Shown here piece by piece: positions 25,782-33,609 of a DNA stretch of 64,000 nucleotides (position 1 is the first letter of the stretch; every line of letters starts with the position of its first letter). The notes under the pieces are model-generated. The model was not told where the DNA came from and made no database searches. It saw only the letters and a program-made list of their open reading frames with translations. The translations under genes were made by a program, and so were the position numbers. Source of the stretch: Phycisphaeraceae bacterium (GTDB taxonomy: Bacteria; Planctomycetota; Phycisphaerae; Phycisphaerales; UBA1924); NCBI GenBank assembly GCA_019636845.1, contig JAHBWV010000001.1, positions 1,488,001 to 1,552,000 of the forward strand, read 5' to 3'.

Positions 25782-27101
25782 TCAGGCAGGCGATGCCGAG
25801 ACCCGCTCCGCCTTCTTCCCCGTGAAGTTCTCCCAACGCTGCACGATCACGTCGCAGTACGGCGCATCCAACTCCATCAGGAACGCCTTGCGCCCTGTCT
25901 GCTCGGCCGCGATCAGACTGGAACCACTGCCCCCAAACAGATCGAGCACGTTCTCGCCCGGCTGCGATGAGTACTCGATCGCGCGCTTCGCGAGTTCGGT
26001 CGGCTTCTCCGTCAGATGAACCATCGATTGCGGGTTCACCTTCTTCACATGCCACAGGTCCGTCTCGTTGTTGGGGCCGAAGTACCGGTGCGCGGCCCCT
26101 TCTTTCCAGCCGTAGAAGGCCAACTCGAACGCGCCCATGAAGTCTTTTCTCGTCAAGACCGGATGCAGTTTGTCCCACACGATTCCTTGCGAGAAGTACA
26201 GGCAGTGCTTCTTCAGCACCGGCGGGTAGTTGCCGAGATTCGCATAGCCGCCCCAAATATAAAACGATCCGCCCGGCATGAGCACGCGCGCGATGTTGCC
26301 GAACCACGAGTCGAGCAAGCGATCGAACTCCTCATCGCTGACGAAGTCGTTCGCGAGCGGGCGATCTTTCGCACGCATCTGCTTGCCCGTTCCCTTCTTG
26401 CTCGCGGGATTGCGCGCGGCGTCGAAGCGTTGGTGGTGGTTGCGCGGCTGCGTGTTCGTGGCTTGGAACGAACTCAATCCCGCCGCGATCGCGTTGTTGC
26501 TCCGCGGCTCGACCTTGACGTTGTAAGGCGGATCCGTGTTGCAGAGATGGATCACAGCGCCGTCGAGCAGTCGATCGAGATCCGCAACGCTCCCGCTGTC
26601 GCCGCAGAGCAACCGGTGATTGCCCAAGATCCAGAGGTCCCCCGGCTGCGTGGATGCTTCGTCGGGCGGCGCGGGGATGTCATCCGGATCCGTCGCGCCA
26701 ACCTCCAACCCCGGCTCCAGCAACTTCGAGATCTCCACATCGGTGAAGCCGAGCCCGCCAAGATCGATGTCCAGCGCCTTCAACTCGCCGAGTTCGATCG
26801 CGAGCAGGTCGTCCGACCACTCTGCGATCAGCGCCGTCCGGTTGTCGGCCAATCTGTACGCCTTCGCCTGCTCGGGCGTCAGGTCCGCGACGTGGACCGG
26901 CACCCTCTCCAGCCCGAGGTGCTTGGCCGCCTTCAGCCGCGTGTGGCCGACGATCACGACGCCATCGCGGTCCACCACGATCGGCTGCCTGAAGCCGTAC
27001 TCCCTGATGCTCCGCGCCACCGCCTCGACCGCGCCGTCGTTCACGCGCGGGTTGTTCGGGTAGGGCTTGATGCTGTCAATGGGCTTGAGTTCAACGTCCA
27101 T
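25782..27101 (-). CDS. ParB-like domain fused to a DNA methyltransferase (copy in A)
   Basis: 439 aa from the ATG at 27101. Residues 1-100 are a ParB/Sulfiredoxin-type domain (IKPYPNNPRVNDGAVEAVARSIREYGF, VIVGHTRLKAAKHLG). A linker with 'LLEPGLEVGATDPDDIPAPPDEA' follows, then a beta-class methyltransferase with NTDPPYNV (about 210) and LDLFGGSGSSLIAAEQTGR near the end; DPPY suggests N6-adenine or N4-cytosine methylation. Fused ParB-methyltransferases are common in phages and plasmids and may protect the element DNA. The copy at 59731-61077 is highly similar. Confidence 0.92.
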   Translation of the reverse strand: MDVELKPIDSIKPYPNNPRVNDGAVEAVARSIREYGFRQPIVVDRDGVVIVGHTRLKAAKHLGLERVPVHVADLTPEQAKAYRLADNRTALIAEWSDDLLAIELGELKALDIDLGGLGFTDVEISKLLEPGLEVGATDPDDIPAPPDEASTQPGDLWILGNHRLLCGDSGSVADLDRLLDGAVIHLCNTDPPYNVKVEPRSNNAIAAGLSSFQATNTQPRNHHQRFDAARNPASKKGTGKQMRAKDRPLANDFVSDEEFDRLLDSWFGNIARVLMPGGSFYIWGGYANLGNYPPVLKKHCLYFSQGIVWDKLHPVLTRKDFMGAFELAFYGWKEGAAHRYFGPNNETDLWHVKKVNPQSMVHLTEKPTELAKRAIEYSSQPGENVLDLFGGSGSSLIAAEQTGRKAFLMELDAPYCDVIVQRWENFTGKKAERVSASPA

Positions 27102-27163
27102 GTCGATGCTCCGTCGGAAGGCCGCTTGGGAGGGGGAAGGGGGAGGGGTTCTGGCCATCTCTT

Positions 27164-27193
27164 GTCAGCCAGCCCGTCAAGGGCTGTGCTGAC
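27164..27193. promoter_or_regulatory. Hairpin between primase and methyltransferase genes (A)
   Basis: GTCAGC.AGCCC, loop GTCAA, GGGCT.GCTGAC, followed on the plus strand by a run of G and TTTT. Both neighbours are on the minus strand, so a plus-strand terminator would act against antisense transcription. An alternating GTGCGCGCGCGCACACACA tract lies nearby at about 27218-27236. Confidence 0.45.
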
Positions 27194-27248
27194 GGGGGGG
27201 TTTTACTTAAAGGGGGGTGCGCGCGCGCACACACAAGCGGCAAACGGC

Positions 27249-29048
27249 TCAGCATGTCTCCTCGCCCTCTGAACGCCTGAACACGTCCTTCACACGCCCT
27301 CCCTTGCTCGCCTTCTGCACGAGACCCGCTGCGGACGATGCATCGAGCAACTCCCGCGCTAGTCGCTTTGATACGCCCGCCGCGTGTGCTCGGCCGATGA
27401 TGGTGTCTGCCGTTTCGGGACTCGCGGTCACGAACCGTGCCGCGAATCCCTCCTTCGTCACCGGCTCCGGCCTGTCCGCTTTGTGTGCTTTGCCCTTCGC
27501 TTTCGGCTCGACGACACCCTCGACGCGCCACGCGAGGTCGCCCCGCTGGAGGCGTCGGTCGTCGAAGTCAGGGAACCCGCGGAAGGTGCCCTTCAGGATC
27601 CACCCGCCCTCGTGCTGAGTGAGGACCAGCTGGCCGTCTGCCGCGCGAGAGATCGACCCCGCGCCCGCTCCCGCGTCGGTCGTGGAGCGGCTGAAGCCGT
27701 TGGACTTGGGCATGTGGTGTACGACGAAGCAGCCGAAGCCGGCCCGCGCGGCGTGGTGCCCGAGCATGCGATAGAACGTGGCCATCTCGATGTTGTCATT
27801 CTCGTCTGCGCCGTCCGGCAGCATGCGATACAAAGGGTCCACGATGACGAGATCGAACTCGCCGCTCTGGAGCGACGCGAGGATGGCTTCGCACTGCCCG
27901 GACTGATCCATGACGCCACGGAGGTCGTACACCTCTATCGCCCTTGCAAGCCCGTCGTGGTCGATGCCCAGTTCTGCTGAGAGCAGCCGGAACCTGTCGC
28001 GGAGCGATGGCGCGCCGACCTCGGCGTCGATGATGAGCGTGCGGCCCTGCCTCGTCCGGAACTCACCGAGGCACGGCTGGCCGGTCGCCATTTCCATTGC
28101 GATCTGGGTCACCATGATCGACTTCCGCGACTTCGGGACGCCGATGAGATTGACGATGTCCCCACGCCGCATGATGCAGTCGATGAGCACCTCGCGGCCG
28201 TCGTCTGGCGTCGCCATCACCTCGTCGAACGTCAAGCGCGGGGCCATGAGAGGTGGCGGAGGTGGCCGCCAGTTGCCGGTTGCGACCGGCGCGTACCTCG
28301 CAACGCTCGCCGCGATCTTGTCTACTTGCTCTGGCGGCAGCGGTGGATCGCAGAGTGCGTTGTTCATGCTGTGCAACTCCGAGGCTATCTCCGCCTCCGA
28401 CATGCCTTGACGGCGAAAACGGCCCGCATGGCTCGTGAGCGTGCAATCGCGCCTGCCCTCGGGGATTCGATCGACTGGCGCTGCATTGCCGCGTGCAGAG
28501 CGTGGGCCCGTGGAGAGCCGATCGGCGGTGCGCTCAATGTGGCGATTGATGGCGTCCGGGAGGACCGGAAGTGTCATTCGGGGCGTTTCATGAAGTTCGC
28601 CCTTCACCCACTCGTAACTTCCCTCTGACCTCGTGGTCGGCGGCAACACGACATACCCGCCGTTGGTCTTGATGTCGATGCCGCTTGCCACCTCGCCGTT
28701 CCAGTTCTTTCCCCGGAAGCCGTCGGGACGACGGAAGAAATGATGCGTGCCGCCGCCCGGTGTGCGCGAGGTCGGGCACGAAGCAAGCGCCTCGACGACG
28801 CCCTCCTCGGCAAGCCACGGCGAGGTTGGGTCATCAACATCCACGACGACAAGTCCGGTGGTCGCGATGGCGAGGCCCACCGGCCATCGCGAGAACATGG
28901 CCCGAAGTGCCGTTTCGTCAGTCGTGGCGTCCTTGAAGCCGTGCTCCGTGAATGGCTTCTTGGTCTCGGGATCGACCGGGAAGACCGGGTAGCCCGCCCG
29001 CGCGTATGCGAGTGCTTCGTCGAGGACGTATTGGAAGGGATCGTTCAC
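27249..29048 (-). CDS. Bifunctional primase-polymerase with RepA-like ATPase domain
   Basis: 599 aa. An N-terminal primase/polymerase domain (YARAGYPVFPVDPETKKP, VVVDVDDP, TPGGGTHHFFRRPDG, 1-180), a primase C-terminal helical region (RRQGMSEAEIASELHSMN, about 210-250), and an AAA ATPase of RepA/RecA type (DIVNLIGVPKSRKSIMVTQIAMEMA; VIVDPLYRML as Walker B). The Walker A reads GVPKSRKS, with Arg where Gly is usual. A short helical C-terminal part resembles a winged helix. It probably starts replication of element A. In B a different primase stands in this place. Confidence 0.9.
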   Translation of the reverse strand: MNDPFQYVLDEALAYARAGYPVFPVDPETKKPFTEHGFKDATTDETALRAMFSRWPVGLAIATTGLVVVDVDDPTSPWLAEEGVVEALASCPTSRTPGGGTHHFFRRPDGFRGKNWNGEVASGIDIKTNGGYVVLPPTTRSEGSYEWVKGELHETPRMTLPVLPDAINRHIERTADRLSTGPRSARGNAAPVDRIPEGRRDCTLTSHAGRFRRQGMSEAEIASELHSMNNALCDPPLPPEQVDKIAASVARYAPVATGNWRPPPPPLMAPRLTFDEVMATPDDGREVLIDCIMRRGDIVNLIGVPKSRKSIMVTQIAMEMATGQPCLGEFRTRQGRTLIIDAEVGAPSLRDRFRLLSAELGIDHDGLARAIEVYDLRGVMDQSGQCEAILASLQSGEFDLVIVDPLYRMLPDGADENDNIEMATFYRMLGHHAARAGFGCFVVHHMPKSNGFSRSTTDAGAGAGSISRAADGQLVLTQHEGGWILKGTFRGFPDFDDRRLQRGDLAWRVEGVVEPKAKGKAHKADRPEPVTKEGFAARFVTASPETADTIIGRAHAAGVSKRLARELLDASSAAGLVQKASKGGRVKDVFRRSEGEETC

Positions 29049-29473
29049 AGACCCTCCTGCCGAAGTTCGTGATCGAGGACTTCGCGGGTCGGAGGCACTG
29101 CGTTGGGCGACAACGCCGACTGCGCTGGCCGGTCAGGTGGCCCATTTGCCGCGTCCCTTGTGGCCTGCGCAACGAGTGCTCCACGGGCCTCGAAGTGTCT
29201 TTGATCCGCCGCGGCCACCGCCTCAAAGAACTGATCGAGCCACGGAGCGGTTGTGTAGACGGTCCTCCCTACGCGGACGTGTTTGAGAAAGACAGACGAT
29301 CCGTCGCGGGCCTTCAAGCCTCTCCGACACCATCGCCATGTCGCCGAGGAGGTCGGACGCCCGGGAGAGAGCCGGGCGGCCTGTGAAAGCGTCAGGTAAT
29401 TCGGGGCGTCGCTGCCAAGCCCAGACTTGGAATCATCTGAAACTGAGCGATTGCTCGTGCGTGTGAGTGCCAT
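29045..29473 (-). CDS. DUF1580-like DNA-binding protein (excisionase type)
   Basis: 142 aa from the ATG at 29473. Residues 24-90 carry the planctomycete DUF1580-type HTH: YLTLSQAARLSPGRPTSSATWRWCRRG, HVRVGRTVYTTAPWLDQFFEAVAAAD. The family resembles excisionases of the MerR/AlpA class. Overlaps the start of the primase gene by 4 bp, so they are coupled. A similar protein, cut by the window end, is at 63764-64000. It may regulate the replication operon or steer excision. Confidence 0.8.
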   Translation of the reverse strand: MALTRTSNRSVSDDSKSGLGSDAPNYLTLSQAARLSPGRPTSSATWRWCRRGLKARDGSSVFLKHVRVGRTVYTTAPWLDQFFEAVAAADQRHFEARGALVAQATRDAANGPPDRPAQSALSPNAVPPTREVLDHELRQEGL

Positions 29474-29526
29474 GCGGTGAGTTTGCCCGCGAGACGGGGA
29501 AAGCCACCCAGCGCATAGCAAGGCAC

Positions 29527-30774
29527 TTAGGCAGGATGTCTGGCCTGCAGGGGGATGTAGTAGCCCACTTTCTTCCTGTTCTTGACCCCATACATCCGCA
29601 ACTCGGGGATGTACCGGCTCGTCAAGGTGCTCTCATCGGTATTAATGGCGTCCGGTAACTGTGACAGATGATCCAGAATCTCAGGACCGGTCATGCCGCG
29701 ATGCTCAGGCAAGGCGAGCAGCGCATCGAGGATCGCCGCGGCCGTTGGACTCAATGGCTCGCGGTGACCGAATCGTTCGGCAAACCTATCGATCATCAGA
29801 GTCACCGTAGACGAGTCGAACCTGGGTGGTGCGAAATCCGGTCGCTCAAGACCAGTCTGCATGCGTAACAACGAGCCGAACGAGACTTGCTTGGAGCCGT
29901 CTTCAGTCTGAAAACCACGGAGATCTGGGAAGAGTGGGTTCGCCATCCCGGCTGAACACGAGTCGTGAAGCAGCACAAGAAAGTACCACTCGGCGTGATC
30001 AGCCAGATCGTGATTCCCGAGGGCTCGCTGGTGCCCGATCCATGCGGCGTTGCAGAATCGCGGGTCATCTTCAGAGGGGTATCGCTCGCCCGAACTCAGC
30101 CCCGTCACAGAGGTAGGGGCGTTCGGATCCTTCATCCACGCGACAAACTCCGCCGGTGGCGGATGGGCGTCGCGCCATGTCCTCTCGGTACGCTCAGCAT
30201 TACGGCACAGTTGTTGAATGGCGGGGATTACTTCGCCACTGATCCGTTCGCGCACGCCCGGCCTCGCGACGATCTCCGTCAGCCGTTCGGCCTGAATCCT
30301 CAACTTGTCGATCTCCTGTGACATCGCCTCCGACTCCAGTACATGAAGGAACGAACGCAGCCGATCCACTTGGTCCGGTTCAATCGCGGATTCCGTATCG
30401 CCCTTCGCGAACATGAAAATGAGAGACGAGATCGCGACGCCTACGGAGCCTGCTCCCGGCTTCCGCCCGCCAATCGCGATGGCGACGCCGGGATCGCGTG
30501 CATGAAAATCGTGAATCTCTGACAGCCGAATGTTCACAACCTGAGCGGCCAACGCGATCTTGTTCCATTGTTCAGTAAGACCGGTGAGACGCCCAGCCCT
30601 TGGATCTCGACACAGGTAGCGGCCGTCACTGTCACGGGCAAGCCCCTCCACAGCCGACAGAAAGGCACGAAGTTCACGGCTCAGCAGGGCAATCCAGTCA
30701 GCGGTCGTGGCGGAATCGTCATACGACATCTGACCGTCGATTATCGGTCCGAACTTGTCCAAACTTGGCAGCAT
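29527..30774 (-). CDS. Hypothetical protein, 415 aa, with possible C-terminal winged helix
   Basis: Start ATG at 30774 with GAGG 8 bp upstream. Two parts: a long helical N-terminal half (WIALLSRELRAFLSAVEGLARD to QRLRIQAERLTEIV) with a hydrophobic stretch VGVAISSLIFMFAK (about 115-130), and a second half ending in DALLALPEHRGMTGPEILDHLSQL, which looks like a winged helix. I do not recognise the family. It sits between the replication genes and the integrase of A and has no counterpart in the visible part of B. Confidence 0.6.
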   Translation of the reverse strand: MLPSLDKFGPIIDGQMSYDDSATTADWIALLSRELRAFLSAVEGLARDSDGRYLCRDPRAGRLTGLTEQWNKIALAAQVVNIRLSEIHDFHARDPGVAIAIGGRKPGAGSVGVAISSLIFMFAKGDTESAIEPDQVDRLRSFLHVLESEAMSQEIDKLRIQAERLTEIVARPGVRERISGEVIPAIQQLCRNAERTERTWRDAHPPPAEFVAWMKDPNAPTSVTGLSSGERYPSEDDPRFCNAAWIGHQRALGNHDLADHAEWYFLVLLHDSCSAGMANPLFPDLRGFQTEDGSKQVSFGSLLRMQTGLERPDFAPPRFDSSTVTLMIDRFAERFGHREPLSPTAAAILDALLALPEHRGMTGPEILDHLSQLPDAINTDESTLTSRYIPELRMYGVKNRKKVGYYIPLQARHPA

Positions 30775-30841
30775 GATGTGTCCTCGCTCTTTGCGTCCGC
30801 CTTCAATCTATGCGCGTCGTTTCATCCTGTCGCATCATCTT

Positions 30842-30876
30842 GACGTTGCCAGTGACAGATGCCTGTCAGTAACGTC
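30842..30876. promoter_or_regulatory. Dyad between integrase and 415-aa gene
   Basis: GACGTT..TGACAG, loop, CTGTCA..AACGTC: two nested arm pairs in 35 bp. On the minus strand it follows the integrase stop and precedes the 415-aa gene by about 70 bp. No T-run follows, so an operator is as likely as a terminator. Confidence 0.5.
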
Positions 30877-30889
30877 GGTTTCTGCCTTC

Positions 30890-32458
30890 TCACCCGTACG
30901 CCCGCGCCACCCGCGCCGCTTTCCCGTGGTCGCGCTCGGCATAGACGGCATCGGTGATCTCCGCCGAGGCGTGACCGAGGATGAGCGCGGCCGCCTCCAG
31001 CCCGTGTTCCTTCCTGATCCGGGTCGCCGCCGTGTGCCGCAGCTGATTCGGGCTCCAGCGGTGAATCTCACGCCAACGCTCCACCTCCGCCACGCCCTCG
31101 TCGCCGACCCGTTCGCGCCACGCCGCCGCCGTCTCACCCTTCTTGCGTCGCAACTCACGCGGCAGCGGAAACGCCCAGTCGCACGCCCGCCAGATGGCAC
31201 GCCTGTAACTGCACACGTCGTACGAATCGCCCGGTGGCCGCTTGGGCGTCCGTGATCGGTTGGTCCCGCGCCCGTTGCCGTAGCCGACAGGCACGCTGCG
31301 GGCCGCGGTCGCCGCATCCCGCCGCTCTTCCTCCGCTTCCCTGGGCGAGAAGAGCGGGGCATCAAGCGGGCGGCTCGCCAGGAACGGACGCAGGATTCCC
31401 TGGGCCTTGGGACCGAAGTGGATCGTGCGGCTCTGGCTTCGGTGGGCGTTCTTGTGCTGGTCCGGCTCGTATGTCCAGACCTCGCCTTCGACACCGTGCC
31501 CGCTCTCGGTCGTGATGTCGATCGCACGCAGCCCGACCAACTCGCCAGGCCTCGCGCCGGTCAGCAACTGCAACTCGATCAGTGCCCGCACCTGCCGCGA
31601 GCAGTGGGGGAGTGTGGCGTCGATCAGGTCTTGGGTGACCGGCAGCACCTTCTTCCGATCGTCCGCCTCGCCCCGCCTGCGCTTCAGCGGGTCCACCATC
31701 TCCAGCGCCCTCGCCACGCTCTCGTGGACCATCTCCCTCGCCACCGCCCACCTGAAGAACGCCTGCACGATCCGAACCCGCTCGTTGGTCGTCCGACGCG
31801 ACCACGGCTCACGCGGCGGGTCCGAGTCCGCGTCGCCGGAGCGCATCCGCTCCCTCAGGAGCCGCAACCGATTCGGCCCGTAGTCCTTCATCGCCGTCGA
31901 GCCGTCCATCTCCCGCAGCAGCCGGAGCGTCACCTTGATGGCGTTGGCCCGCTTGGAGCTGACCGTGTCCTTCACCTCGCGCCAGTGCAGGAGCAACGCG
32001 GCCGCGATGGTTCCTCGGGTGCCACCGCCGGTGGCGTTCAGCTCGGCCCGCCTCCGCTTCATCGCGTGGAAGGTCGGCACAAGTCCGCACTCCTCGAACG
32101 TCGGCAGGGTGCGCCCGCGCGACTCCCACGCCGCCAGGGTTCGGTAATACCGCTCGCGGCTCTCGGGCGAGCCCACCTCGCCCAGCCAGTAGTCACGCCG
32201 CGCGCCAGAGGTCTTGTCCGTCAGCGTGACGATCGCCTGCCCGTACTCTGGCCGCGCGCGGTACGCGGGCGTTTTGGATGAACCTCTTGATGTGGCTTTC
32301 GGCGCGCCGCTGCGAGGCCCGCGATCCCCAGCTCGCGTTGAACCTGCGACCTGCGCTTTGGGTGCGAGAGGGTCGCAGGTTCGCGCACGCAAACCGCCCT
32401 CTTTCGAGCCCTTTTCCAACTGCTTGTGGGTGGATTTCCGACGCTCTTTGCCGCTCAT
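30890..32458 (-). CDS. Tyrosine integrase of element A
   Basis: 522 aa from the ATG at 32458. Basic N-terminus, core-binding domain around residues 145-245 (LHWREVKDTVSSKRANAIKVTLRLL, NERVRIVQAFFRWAVAREMV), then the catalytic domain: R303 (LLTGARPGEL), R474 and H475 in NQLRHTAATRI, LGH at 494-496 and Y506 (AVYAERD). The first position of the HxxR box is Asn471, a substitution seen in related integrases. It would integrate element A at tRNA-Pro. The right attachment copy starts 115 bp upstream of its start codon, and one palindrome lies in between. Confidence 0.92.
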   Translation of the reverse strand: MSGKERRKSTHKQLEKGSKEGGLRARTCDPLAPKAQVAGSTRAGDRGPRSGAPKATSRGSSKTPAYRARPEYGQAIVTLTDKTSGARRDYWLGEVGSPESRERYYRTLAAWESRGRTLPTFEECGLVPTFHAMKRRRAELNATGGGTRGTIAAALLLHWREVKDTVSSKRANAIKVTLRLLREMDGSTAMKDYGPNRLRLLRERMRSGDADSDPPREPWSRRTTNERVRIVQAFFRWAVAREMVHESVARALEMVDPLKRRRGEADDRKKVLPVTQDLIDATLPHCSRQVRALIELQLLTGARPGELVGLRAIDITTESGHGVEGEVWTYEPDQHKNAHRSQSRTIHFGPKAQGILRPFLASRPLDAPLFSPREAEEERRDAATAARSVPVGYGNGRGTNRSRTPKRPPGDSYDVCSYRRAIWRACDWAFPLPRELRRKKGETAAAWRERVGDEGVAEVERWREIHRWSPNQLRHTAATRIRKEHGLEAAALILGHASAEITDAVYAERDHGKAARVARAYG

Positions 32459-32478
32459 TCGGTGCACTCCAGCGCCAA

Positions 32479-32497
32479 GCGCGGTGTAACACCGCGC
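32479..32497. repeat. Attachment-region palindrome 3 (before the integrase)
   Basis: GCGCGGTGT-A-ACACCGCGC, perfect 9-bp arms, 20 bp upstream of the integrase start codon. Position suits autoregulation as well as recombination. Confidence 0.7.
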
Positions 32498-32573
32498 TGA
32501 AATGGCGTCCGGCTGCACCACTCGACATCGAGCGGGTATACGCAAACTGCGTATTCAGCGAGACTTACGGAAA

Positions 32574-32617
32574 TCGGGGTGACAGGATTTGAACCTGCGA
32601 CCTTCTCGTCCCGAAGC
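32574..32617 (-). repeat. tRNA-Pro 3' fragment, attachment-site core (right copy)
   Basis: Identical to 1759-1802 over 44 bp. Sequence beyond it does not form the 5' half of a tRNA either. It divides element A from element B. Confidence 0.85.
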
Positions 32618-32721
32618 GACTTGGCGACCTGGACGCCTTCCATAACCCACGCTAGCGACAACAGTTACGAAAGGCGAGGAATGTCGCTCTTGCGCCCGTT
32701 CGCGGCCAGTTTCGGGCCGTT

Positions 32722-32739
32722 GCGCGGTGTACACCGCGC
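32722..32739. repeat. Attachment-region palindrome 4
   Basis: GCGCGGTGTACACCGCGC, identical to 1907-1924. Confidence 0.7.
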
Positions 32740-32862
32740 AGCATGGATGTGAGCATGGAATGCGGACAGTTGCGATTAGATTGCTCGCATGGATCGACGC
32801 ATCAAACAGGCCAACTTGCCGCATCTTCGGGGATCGTTCCTCGCTCAAAACTAGAGACTTCA

Positions 32863-32880
32863 GCGCGGTGTGCACCGCGC
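32863..32880. repeat. Attachment-region palindrome 5
   Basis: GCGCGGTG, TG, CACCGCGC, identical to 2048-2065. Confidence 0.7.
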
Positions 32881-33338
32881 CTGCGCAGCGACAGCGATAT
32901 GTCATTGTCTGAGCATGGGTTTTGGCTTGGTGTGAGCATTGGATAGTCAGCGAGAAGGTGCCACCGCTTCGCTGAGCGAGCCGGGTCCCCAAATCACTTG
33001 GCGATGGAACGGGTGGCAGGCTTACAGGCATTGTCCACGCCGTAACGCACTGACGTATATGTGGTTACGTGAGATTGCAGAATTCGTGTCTCAAACCCGG
33101 AACTCGGGGGCCGTGATTCCGTTTAACTATGTGGAGTTAGCACTTACTAGACATCGAATGCTGCTTGGGCTTGGTGTGAACTGATCGTGAAATCGTGAAC
33201 CACAAGGAGCGCGGCAGAGGCCGTTCGAGCGGTATCGGTGCGCGCGATTCAGGAGGCGGAAGTCGGTGAGGCACAGCCGCACCGGTCGCGCGGTCTCGTG
33301 GACTGAACGGTCCGGTGCGTCAGCAGAAGGAGCCCCAC
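32881..33338. other. Intergenic left end of element B
   Basis: 458 bp without a convincing gene. A short frame from a TTG at 32939 to 33184 is open but has no good ribosome-binding site and no recognisable features. Less GC-rich than its surroundings. Confidence 0.5.
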
Positions 33339-33485
33339 ATGGGCAACTCGAACAGCGGCGGCAAGGGCAACTCAGGCGGCAACAGCGGTGGGGGAAGCAA
33401 GGGCGGCGGCAGCCCGCCCAACGCCCCGAGCACGACGGGCAACCCGTCAGGAGGGAAGCGCGGCAACAACCCGCCGCGCAAGTGA
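33339..33485 (+). CDS. Glycine/asparagine/serine-rich 48-aa protein
   Basis: ATG at 33339 with AAGGAG 9 bp upstream. The product is nearly all Gly, Asn, Ser, Lys and Pro (GNSNSGGKGNSGGNSGGGSK) and ends in RKstop, so it is disordered and basic. A strong hairpin follows 40 bp downstream. The ribosome-binding site and terminator make it look like a complete small gene. Function unknown. Confidence 0.6.
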   Translation: MGNSNSGGKGNSGGNSGGGSKGGGSPPNAPSTTGNPSGGKRGNNPPRK

Positions 33486-33526
33486 CATCGCCTCTCTCGG
33501 TCTTGACGTGAAGACGTCTTGAACAA

Positions 33527-33557
33527 CCGTCTCCGGGTCGAACAGGCCCGGAGACGG
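33527..33557 (+). terminator. Hairpin after the glycine-rich gene
   Basis: CCGTCTCCGGG, 9-nt loop, CCCGGAGACGG: perfect 11-bp stem. It lacks a T-run. Confidence 0.6.
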
Positions 33558-33609
33558 CTTGGAAGCAAAGTTGTCGTCTTGGTGTGTCGGCTTATTGGAG
33601 GTCTCGTCA

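Larger units (their letters stand above)
32574..32880. repeat. 307-bp imperfect direct repeat at the left end of element B
   Basis: Partner of 1759-2065, same length, with palindromes at corresponding places. Confidence 0.85.
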
